Part shown: in pieces, positions 42,038 through 48,874 of the stretch | Layout of the letters: each line of letters begins with the position of its first letter | How positions within the stretch are numbered: the stretch's first letter is position 1 | Assembly (NCBI GenBank): GCA_018381235.1 | Contig: JAGZSF010000013.1 | Coordinates: 1-64,000 of the forward strand | DNA: 64,000 nucleotides | DNA from: Collinsella sp. | Lineage (GTDB): Bacteria; Actinomycetota; Coriobacteriia; Coriobacteriales; Coriobacteriaceae | Direction: 5' to 3' | Position numbers and translations under genes: made by a program | Notes under the pieces: generated by a model | The model's input: the letters and a program-made list of their open reading frames with translations, nothing else | Database searches by the model: none | What the model was told of the DNA's origin: nothing

Positions 42038-43498
42038 ATGTACAAGCGCACCAAGATTGTATGCACCATGGGTCCCGCCTGCGATAGCGACGAGACCATC
42101 CGCGAGATGATCAAGGCGGGCATGAACGTCGCCCGTTTTAACTTCTCGCACGGCTCCTACGACGAGCACCACGGTCGCATCGAGCGCGTCCGTCGTATTT
42201 CCAAGGAGCTCGGTATGCCCGTCGGCATCCTGCTCGACACCAAGGGCCCCGAGGTCCGCACCGGCCTTCTGGTCGACGGCAAGAAGGTTGCCGTCAAGAC
42301 CGGCGACAAGATCGTCGTCACCGCTCAGCCCACGACCGAGGATTTCCACGGCACCTCTGAGCACATCTCCCTCGACTACCTGGCTCTGCCCTCCGAGGTC
42401 GAGAAGGGCTCCCTCATCCTGATCGATGACGGCCTGGTTGCCCTCGAGGTCGAGTCCGTCGACGGCCAGGACATGACCTGCGTCGTTAAGAACGACGGCC
42501 TGATCGGCGAGCGCAAGGGCGTCAACATGCCCAACGTCAACATCTCGCTGCCCGCCATCACCGAGCGCGATCGTCAGGACATCCTCTTTGGCCTGACCGA
42601 GAACATCGACTACATCGCCGCTTCCTTCATCCGCGACGGCGAGTCCGTCCGCGGCATCCGCGAGCTTTGCCGCGAGAACGGCGGCGAGCACGTGACGATC
42701 TTCCCGAAGATCGAGTGCGCCCTGGGCGTCGAGAACTTCGACGAGATCCTCGAGGCTTCCGACGGCATCATGGTCGCCCGTGGCGACCTGGGCATCGAGA
42801 TCAAGCCCGAGCTCGTTCCGCACATCCAGAAGGAGATCATCGCCAAGTGCAACGCGGCCTACAAGCCCGTTATCACCGCTACGCAGATGCTCGACTCCAT
42901 GCAGCAGAACCCGCGCCCGACGCGCGCCGAGGTTGCCGACGTTGCTAACGCCATTTACGACGGCACCGACGCCGTTATGCTGTCCGGCGAGTCCGCTGCC
43001 GGTAAGTACCCGGTCGAGGCCGTCAAGATGCAGGCCAGCATTGCTCTCGAGACCGAGAAGTACCTCCCGGCTCACGCTCCGCTCGAGGTTCCGGCTGACG
43101 CTCACGGCACCCGCGTTGTCAACAACGTTGTGGGTATGTCCGCTGTGAACATGGCCACCACCGTTGGCGCCAAGTGCATCACCGTGCCGACGACCACCGG
43201 CCGTACTGCTCGCCTGATCTCGCACTTCCGTCCCAACATGCCGATCTGCGCGTTCTCCCGCCACGAGTGGGCCGTCCAGCAGATGATCATGTACTGGGGC
43301 GTTATCCCGCACCAGGCCGAGATTACCCAGGGCACCGTCAACGGCACGATCGTCAAGGCGATCGAGACCGCTAAGGAGCTCGGCTACGTCGAGGCCGGCG
43401 ACCTGACCGTCGCCACCGCTGGCGATCCCCGCATGAGCGTCCAGCTCGAGGACAAGGTCTCCTCGACCAACGTCGCTTACGTCGCTCAGGTGCGCTAA
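42038..43498 (+). CDS. pyk: pyruvate kinase
   Basis: Converts phosphoenolpyruvate and ADP into pyruvate and ATP at the end of glycolysis. The 486-residue protein has 'KIVCTMGPACDSDETIREMIKAGMNVARFNFSHG' at the N terminus, 'LLDTKGPEVRTG', the catalytic-loop 'FPKIECALGVENFDEIL' and 'GIMVARGDLGIEI', and 'VITATQMLDSMQQNPRPTRAEVADVANAIYDGTDAVMLSGESAAGKYP'. The GGAGGT at 8 nt upstream and a strong promoter fit high expression, as does the codon use, which is more biased than its neighbours. It stands alone with its own terminator. Confidence 0.98.
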   Translation: MYKRTKIVCTMGPACDSDETIREMIKAGMNVARFNFSHGSYDEHHGRIERVRRISKELGMPVGILLDTKGPEVRTGLLVDGKKVAVKTGDKIVVTAQPTTEDFHGTSEHISLDYLALPSEVEKGSLILIDDGLVALEVESVDGQDMTCVVKNDGLIGERKGVNMPNVNISLPAITERDRQDILFGLTENIDYIAASFIRDGESVRGIRELCRENGGEHVTIFPKIECALGVENFDEILEASDGIMVARGDLGIEIKPELVPHIQKEIIAKCNAAYKPVITATQMLDSMQQNPRPTRAEVADVANAIYDGTDAVMLSGESAAGKYPVEAVKMQASIALETEKYLPAHAPLEVPADAHGTRVVNNVVGMSAVNMATTVGAKCITVPTTTGRTARLISHFRPNMPICAFSRHEWAVQQMIMYWGVIPHQAEITQGTVNGTIVKAIETAKELGYVEAGDLTVATAGDPRMSVQLEDKVSSTNVAYVAQVR

Positions 43499-43526
43499 GT
43501 CGTACTTGCAAGCACACTTGCATCGC

Positions 43527-43565
43527 AAAGGGCCCGGAAGGCGAAGCCTTCCGGGCCCTTTTTCT
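43527..43565 (+). terminator. terminator of pyk
   Basis: GGGCCCGGAAGGC-GAA-GCCTTCCGGGCCC, a perfect 13-bp stem followed by TTTTT, 30 bp past the pyk stop. Confidence 0.95.
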
Positions 43566-43921
43566 GTGCCAATGCCGGCGCACGGCAAAACACACACTCA
43601 TTTCTTTACCAAAAGCGCGAAATCCACCCTTCGAGACCCAATGAATAAAGTCCCAAGCGCTAAAAGTGTTCGCCCGGTGGCAAACCCACACCTTAACCGA
43701 CGCTGCTAAATCGTTTTAGCAAGAGCCGGATTGACCTGCTTTTCGGAAGTATGCGGCAAATTCTGGAACCTCCGAGCACACCCTGTTTTTTCGCAACAAA
43801 ATGCCTGATAAACTAGCCTCAAAAGCCAGGTCCGCTCATAGGGTTCAGATTTTGCCGCATACTTCCGGATTGACGCTGGCATCACTCGCTTCAAAGAGAT
43901 GATTTCGGCCAGGAGGGCATT
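43566..43921. other. 356-bp intergenic region with a long inverted repeat
   Basis: Holds the long inverted repeat described separately (43744-43771 and 43841-43867). The stretch 43566-43740 is AT-richer and carries no clear element. Short antisense frames here have no ribosome site. Confidence 0.55.
43744..43867. repeat. inverted repeat with 27-28-bp arms around a 69-nt centre
   Basis: Left arm CGGAAGTATGCGGCAAAT (from 43744) is nearly the reverse complement of the right arm, which ends in TTTGCCGCATACTTCCG (43851-43867). A CCGGATTGAC copy occurs outside each arm (43727-43736 and 43865-43874). Confidence 0.8.
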
Positions 43922-44992
43922 ATGGACCTGACGCTTTGTGGGCAATCCGCCTTTAACTACTACCGCATCCCGCCGCAGGTATTAGGCCTTTACCCCGCCA
44001 TTAGCCTTGGCAATATGGATCGCAGATGTTGTGGCCTCGGAAGTCATGCAGTTGTAAAAGACCTGCTTCACGCACCACTTCACAGGCTTGTATTCACTCG
44101 GGCACAATCCGGGTCGCGAAGCCTGTTTAAATCGCACCTCCTGACCCAAGAACCACCTCCGGGGTCGTTTAGGCAGACTGAACATGGGTTTGATGTCACG
44201 TCACCGGAGTTCACGCTGCTCAACCTTGCTACGCAGGTTTCACGCAACCAGTTACTCATGGCTTGCTACGAGATGTGCGGCTCCTTTGCAGTGTTTAAGC
44301 CCTGCGAGCGAACGCAACAACAACTCGATGAAGCTATTTCGCTTAAGTTCATTCCACCCAACTGCGGCTGGGAGCGAGTTAACGACACCAAGGGCAATGA
44401 CACCAACTTGTGGAAGCGCACGCCGCTTCTTACCGCAACGGATATCGCCGCGTTCGCCAAGCAAGCCGCAGGCCTGCGCGGCGTCAAACAACTGCGCTGG
44501 GCGGCCGAGCACATGACGGGGCAGGCCGCCTCGCCCTTCGAAGTACAGACCTCCATGCTTATCTCGCTCCCCCGCGACGAGGGCGGCCAGGGCATCGAGA
44601 TCGCCAACAACGCGCGCATCCCGCTCAGTGAAGCCGCACGTTCGCTGTATGACAAAACCTGCTGCTACGCCGATATCCTCGTCGAAAGCGCCACCGACAG
44701 CATGGGCGTCATTCTGGAATGCCAAGGCCGCTCTGCCCACGACAGCGAAGCCGCGAGCCTCTCCGATGCCGAGCGCGCCACCGCACTCACAAGCATGGGC
44801 TACGACGTCATCCAAATTACCTATGACCAGATCAAGGAGAAGAGCTTCGACCACATAGCCGAGCTCATCCATAAAAAGGCCGGGCTTCCCCACATCCCAA
44901 AGACCAAACAGGAGCGCATTGCCGAAGATACCTTACGGCAAGAGCTACTTGTCGATTGGGTTGAGCTATTCGCTGCCGGGCCGGCCAGCTAG
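43922..44992 (+). CDS. Vsr/DUF559-like endonuclease-fold protein
   Basis: A 356-residue protein with a divergent N-terminal half and a C-terminal PD-(D/E)XK-like domain. Candidate catalytic residues: E207 in 'SPFEVQTSMLISLPRDEGG', D251 in 'YADILVES' and E266-x-Q268 in 'GVILECQGRSAHD', followed by 'ERATALTSMGYDVIQITYDQI', the pattern of Vsr and DUF559 proteins. Large families of this kind with variable N-terminal regions are common in Actinobacteria; some are type IV antitoxin-like or of unknown use. The start ATG follows AGGAGGGCATT. No partner gene is adjacent. Confidence 0.75.
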   Translation: MDLTLCGQSAFNYYRIPPQVLGLYPAISLGNMDRRCCGLGSHAVVKDLLHAPLHRLVFTRAQSGSRSLFKSHLLTQEPPPGSFRQTEHGFDVTSPEFTLLNLATQVSRNQLLMACYEMCGSFAVFKPCERTQQQLDEAISLKFIPPNCGWERVNDTKGNDTNLWKRTPLLTATDIAAFAKQAAGLRGVKQLRWAAEHMTGQAASPFEVQTSMLISLPRDEGGQGIEIANNARIPLSEAARSLYDKTCCYADILVESATDSMGVILECQGRSAHDSEAASLSDAERATALTSMGYDVIQITYDQIKEKSFDHIAELIHKKAGLPHIPKTKQERIAEDTLRQELLVDWVELFAAGPAS

Positions 44993-45837
44993 CAGCTAGC
45001 AATCAGGGGCAGAGCAGGCACATCGGGCGATTCGACACGGGCGGCAAAACCCGCCTCGGTCAGCTCGATGACCTCGGTAAACGTCGCGTCGAAGAATTCC
45101 TCGGTCAGCAGGCGGTATGGCGGATGGTCGGGCTCGCCGGGGTTTTCGCGCACGATCTCGTGCATAACGCCGATGGTCTTGAGCACATACTCCTTATGGA
45201 TGGGATACTGCCCAAAACGCGTCGCAGCGGTATACAGGCGATCGGTCGCACGCGGGATGGAAACAATGCCCAGCGTCTTGCCAAACCAGTCAAAGTCGCC
45301 TTGCTTTTTAATGCGGAACTCCTCGCACGGCTTGCCGCCGTGCGCCTCCAGGTACTGATTCACGCGCGTATTCCATACGGTATCGGCCACCAGATGCGAC
45401 CAGACACCAAGTGTCAAATCGAGCAACGACTGTGCCACATCTTCGGACGCAAGCGAGAACTCACAGGCGCCGGGACCGGCAACCGGCTCGGCATCCTTGT
45501 AGCGCTGGGGATAGTGCACGCGGTTCAGCCGCTCGCGTTCCTCGATAATCGAGGTCGCCGCGGCCGGCGCACCGATGGGCGAACTTTTAAGCAACGGTGC
45601 CACATAGGTATCCCAGAACTCATGCTCACGAGGCTTAGGGATGGGCTCAGGCTTGGCAAAGTGCGTAATGCGGTACGGAATGGGATCGGCGATGCCAGGG
45701 ACCATATAGCCCACGAAGATATCCGGAACCACGCAGCCAAACAAAAAGGCATTGCGGTCGCGCACGCTATTGGCAAGCGCACCGGTGCGCTCCAGCAAAC
45801 GCTCCGTCTGAGCGATATGAATGTTCCAGCTTGGCAT
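44989..45837 (-). CDS. zinc-dependent phospholipase C family protein
   Basis: A 282-residue protein similar to the zinc-dependent phospholipase C (alpha-toxin/S1-P1-like) superfamily as found in many Firmicutes and Actinobacteria: 'PSWNIHIAQTERLLERTG', 'NAFLFGCVVPDIFVGYMVP', 'TLGVWSHLVADTVWNTRVNQYL'. The N-terminal His and the 'H-L-V-A-D' segment could bind metal. It has no signal peptide, so secretion is unclear. The ATG at 45837 is preceded by GGGGGTGGCT; an in-frame start lies four codons earlier. It is convergent with the nuclease-like gene, with stops overlapping. Confidence 0.82.
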   Translation of the reverse strand: MPSWNIHIAQTERLLERTGALANSVRDRNAFLFGCVVPDIFVGYMVPGIADPIPYRITHFAKPEPIPKPREHEFWDTYVAPLLKSSPIGAPAAATSIIEERERLNRVHYPQRYKDAEPVAGPGACEFSLASEDVAQSLLDLTLGVWSHLVADTVWNTRVNQYLEAHGGKPCEEFRIKKQGDFDWFGKTLGIVSIPRATDRLYTAATRFGQYPIHKEYVLKTIGVMHEIVRENPGEPDHPPYRLLTEEFFDATFTEVIELTEAGFAARVESPDVPALPLIASC

Positions 45838-45916
45838 AGCCACCCCCATAAAAACCTGGATAACTATACCATCACGGCAAAGCCGCGCAGGCGGCTACGC
45901 ACGCTCTACGCAGCAA

Positions 45917-46687
45917 CTAGTCCGTAGCACCGCTTTCGGTTCCATACGACGGCGAAGGCGCCTCGAGCACATGGTGATATCGATCGATATAGATTGCACG
46001 GGCACCCAGGCGTCGCACCAAATCCTGGTGATGTGTGCTCATCAAGACCGTCTTACCCGCCGCGACGTAGGCCAGCAAGAAGTTGACCACGATGTCGCAT
46101 GAATCCTCGTCGAGCCCATTAGTAGGTTCGTCGAGAACCAAGATATCGGGGTTCATCGATACGACTGCCGCCAGCGCCACACGCTTCTTTTGCCCACCCG
46201 AAAGCTGATAGGGCGAGGCATCGACCAGGTCGGCAACTTGAAACAGTTCCATGGCATCGTGCACGCGACGGTCGAGCTCGTCTGCCGGCAGCCCCATCTG
46301 CGCGGGACCAAAAGCAACTTCCTCACCCACCGTAGCGCAGAACAACTGGACGTCGGCATTCTGGAACACAAAGCCCACGCGCTGATGGAACCGCTGGGCC
46401 GTCGCGGAATCCTTGAGATATGCCGCATCGACCATACACCCGTCAAACAGGTATGCCCCTGCGTCCGCGAGTTCAAGGCCGTTAATAAGACGCATAATCG
46501 TCGTCTTACCGCAGCCGTTGGGACCGAGCAGGGCAACGAGTTCACCACGATCGACCTGCAGCGACACGCCATCGACAACCGTATGCCCCGCATAGGAGAA
46601 CACCACGTCGCGCAACTCAATAAGCGGCGCGCCCTCGGCGCCGCCCGCACCGTTCGTGCCCGCCGCACTATTCATATCGATCGTCAA
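45917..46687 (-). CDS. cbiO: energy-coupling factor ATPase CbiO
   Basis: ATP-binding subunit of an ECF-type Co2+/Ni2+ importer, 256 residues. It has Walker A 'LLGPNGCGKTTIMRLI', Q-loop 'VFQNADVQLFCATVGEEVAFG', signature 'LSGGQKKR' and Walker B 'ILVLDEPTNGLDE', then 'VLMSTHHQDLVRRL'. The N terminus has a low-complexity Gly/Ala stretch of 20 residues. It follows the CbiQ gene by 44 bp and belongs to a cbiM-cbiQ-cbiO operon. Confidence 0.95.
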   Translation of the reverse strand: MTIDMNSAAGTNGAGGAEGAPLIELRDVVFSYAGHTVVDGVSLQVDRGELVALLGPNGCGKTTIMRLINGLELADAGAYLFDGCMVDAAYLKDSATAQRFHQRVGFVFQNADVQLFCATVGEEVAFGPAQMGLPADELDRRVHDAMELFQVADLVDASPYQLSGGQKKRVALAAVVSMNPDILVLDEPTNGLDEDSCDIVVNFLLAYVAAGKTVLMSTHHQDLVRRLGARAIYIDRYHHVLEAPSPSYGTESGATD

Positions 46688-46731
46688 AACGTCGCCCTTC
46701 CCTACTCACATCGACGGCTAGACCGCCCGCG

Positions 46732-47574
46732 CTACAGTACCGCACACAACACGGCGAGCAACGCCACGCCGACCGCATAGACCGCATCGCGCCAGCCAAA
46801 GCCGCTCCGCGCGGGAGCCGGATACGCGCCGGCAAAGCCGCGGCAGAGCATGGCCTCGTCCATCGCGCGGCTGCATTCCATCGCCTTGATAAAGGTCATG
46901 CCCATGATACCCGCGATCGAATCGGTACGCGAAAATCCCTCAGGCGCACGGCCAACGCTGCGCAGCATGACCGATTCGCACAGATTGTGCGCCGTGCGAC
47001 CCAGCACCTCAATGTGCTTGAGCGCCATATCAAACGTAAAGATGACCTCGTCGGGTAGATGCAGCATCTTGAGCGCCGCCGACATGCGGCTCCAGGTGAG
47101 CGTCCACGAAACGCCCAGCACGAGCGACACATTAATGAACGTCTTAAGCGCAATTTTGAGCATGGCGCCCGTAGCGGAAGCGCCCAGCAGCAGGGCAGGC
47201 AGCGCCAAAACCACGGCGAGCCCCGCGGCGCCAAGCGCCGGCACAAAGGTCGCGCGCAGCCCGCGTACGGGGCGCACGGCGACCAGCACCAGCGCAATGG
47301 CCGCCATCAACATGAGGTACAGCGGGCTCTGTGTCAGACACACGCACAGGACGCAGACGAACATCCCCACCAGGCGCACCGGAGCCGAAACGCAAGAAAG
47401 GGCGCGGTCGACCATCGACCCGCCCTCGTGCGCGCCCCCACCCAGGCGAACCCGCTCAAGCAGGCTCGCCAGGTGCAGGACATTCTTTTGCATCACGCGA
47501 TGCCGAGCCCCCACGGGCTCGTAACGCTGCTCGACCGCAAGCCAGCTAGGCAACTCGGCTATTGCCATGAGCAC
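46732..47574 (-). CDS. cbiQ: energy-coupling factor transmembrane protein CbiQ
   Basis: Membrane coupling subunit of the importer, 280 residues with about six helices ('LVGMFVCVLCVCLTQSPLYLMLMAAIALVLVAV', 'AAGLAVVLALPALLLGAS'). CbiQ/EcfT signatures include 'LGVSWTLTWSRMSAALKMLHLPDEVIFTFDMALKHIEVLGRTAHNLCESVMLRS' and 'ECSRAMDEAMLCRGFAG'. It overlaps cbiM by 29 bp. The GTG at 47574 follows AAGGAAAGCG; an ATG two codons later is an alternative. The substrate (Co or Ni) cannot be told from CbiQ alone. Confidence 0.92.
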   Translation of the reverse strand: MLMAIAELPSWLAVEQRYEPVGARHRVMQKNVLHLASLLERVRLGGGAHEGGSMVDRALSCVSAPVRLVGMFVCVLCVCLTQSPLYLMLMAAIALVLVAVRPVRGLRATFVPALGAAGLAVVLALPALLLGASATGAMLKIALKTFINVSLVLGVSWTLTWSRMSAALKMLHLPDEVIFTFDMALKHIEVLGRTAHNLCESVMLRSVGRAPEGFSRTDSIAGIMGMTFIKAMECSRAMDEAMLCRGFAGAYPAPARSGFGWRDAVYAVGVALLAVLCAVL

Positions 47575-48628
47575 CGCTTTCCTTAACCGTCAGCGAGATC
47601 AGACGGAATGCGATGGTAAGCACCGCCACGCCAATCACGCCGGACAGGATATACATGGCAGCCTGACCGGCAAAGCCAAGGCCCTGCTCCTCGGAATAAG
47701 CCTGCAGGTAATCACCCGTAGGCAGAGCGTCGGCAAAGGTCGGGGTATCAAGGCCGACCGAAGCCTGCAGACTGTCGTCACCAGCCTCCTGAACGGCGGT
47801 CGCGGCGCCCTCGGCGTCCCACTCGCCCCATGCGTCACCTGTGGCAAGCAAGCCGAGCGGCGTAGCCACGACAAGCACGGCGACCAGAATGAGCGTGGGG
47901 ACCAGCGAGGTCTTCTTGGCAGTACCATCGCCGGCAAGCTGTCCATCGACGGCCTCGGGCCCGACGATAACACTCGGCGCCGTCTTCTTAATGAAACCGT
48001 AGATGGCGGCCGTCGCCACGCCCTCGATCACGCCGGCAACCAGCATATGCGGGATCAACATGGCCGGAATAGCCACGGACAGCGGGAAGGGGCAGTACAG
48101 CGGCGCGCCCGAAGCGTTGGTAAAGAGCATCGGCTGAATACCAAACTCGATTGCCGCGCACAGGGCCGCCAGGCACAGGCCGACCCAGCCGCTTACGACG
48201 GCCGAAACCGAGGTGCCCCAGCCCTTGCCATGCAAACGGCTGTTGAGCGCACGAAACACGATAGCGGCGGCAAACGGCAGCACGAAGGCCATGTTAAAGC
48301 AGTTGGCGCCAAAGGACAGGATGCCGCCGTCGCCAAACAGCAGCGCCTGCAGCGCCAGCGCGACCGAGACAGCGATAGCCGCGGCCTCGGGGCCTAGCAG
48401 CAGCGCAATGAGGGCGCCGCCGACGGCGTGGCCTGTGGTGCCGCCAGGCAGCGGCACGTTGAACATCATGAGCAGGAAGGAGAACGCGGCGCAGATGCCC
48501 AGGAAAGCCATATGCTCGCGATCGAGCGTGGCACGCACTTTCTTGATGCAGTGAACCCAAACAGGCACCATCGCCACTGCCATGACGGCATCGGTCTGCG
48601 GGGACAGATAATTATCTGGAATGTGCAT
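47546..48628 (-). CDS. cbiM: CbiM/NikM substrate-binding component with fused C-terminal PDGLE-type region
   Basis: S-component of the importer, 360 residues. The N terminus 'MHIPDNYLSPQTD' and H67 in 'GGTTGHAVGG' match Ni/Co ligands of the CbiM/NikM family (free amine, His2, His67). Seven hydrophobic segments precede a C-terminal extension (about 240-350) with two further helices, in place of a separate CbiN/NikN gene. That layout is common in NikM-type proteins, so nickel is plausible. The upstream NikR-like site (48686-48713) supports this. It is the first gene of cbiMQO. Confidence 0.93.
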   Translation of the reverse strand: MHIPDNYLSPQTDAVMAVAMVPVWVHCIKKVRATLDREHMAFLGICAAFSFLLMMFNVPLPGGTTGHAVGGALIALLLGPEAAAIAVSVALALQALLFGDGGILSFGANCFNMAFVLPFAAAIVFRALNSRLHGKGWGTSVSAVVSGWVGLCLAALCAAIEFGIQPMLFTNASGAPLYCPFPLSVAIPAMLIPHMLVAGVIEGVATAAIYGFIKKTAPSVIVGPEAVDGQLAGDGTAKKTSLVPTLILVAVLVVATPLGLLATGDAWGEWDAEGAATAVQEAGDDSLQASVGLDTPTFADALPTGDYLQAYSEEQGLGFAGQAAMYILSGVIGVAVLTIAFRLISLTVKESGAHGNSRVA

Positions 48629-48685
48629 GCACGCCTCCCGGTTATCGGCGCACGGAATTGCAACGCCGTTTGAATCACCTTTCCA

Positions 48686-48713
48686 GTGTTACGTAATGTC
48701 AGATTCGTAACAC
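48686..48713 (-). promoter_or_regulatory. NikR-type operator upstream of cbiM
   Basis: GTGTTAC (48686-48692) and GTAACAC (48707-48713) form a perfect inverted repeat with a 14-nt spacer, 58 bp upstream of cbiM. From memory, one known NikR consensus is GTGTTAC-N13/14-GTAACAC. Confidence 0.65.
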
Positions 48714-48733
48714 GCCGCGGGCTATCATAGCAA

Positions 48734-48766
48734 AACGGCGCACTGCCGACAAAGCAGCACGCCGTT
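48734..48766 (-). terminator. terminator of pheST
   Basis: AACGGCG pairs with CGCCGTT, with an inner CTGC/GCAG stem; on the minus strand GCCGTTTTG follows. It is 109 bp past pheT. Confidence 0.65.
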
Positions 48767-48874
48767 ATGTAATGCGCGTGTCATATATGCAGGCTCAGCA
48801 GCGCCTTATACCGGCCATAGCAGTCACGTAGGATTCGGCAGCAGCCACCGCTGACCCATACCCCAGCGCAAGAC

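Noticed and set aside
43706..43945. 79-residue minus-strand reading frame in the pyk downstream region
   Set aside because: It runs through the inverted repeat and overlaps the start of the nuclease-like gene; no ribosome site.
48629..48874. Cobalamin riboswitch before cbiM
   Set aside because: I see no cobalamin-type B12 box or long paired leader; the NikR-like site explains regulation better.
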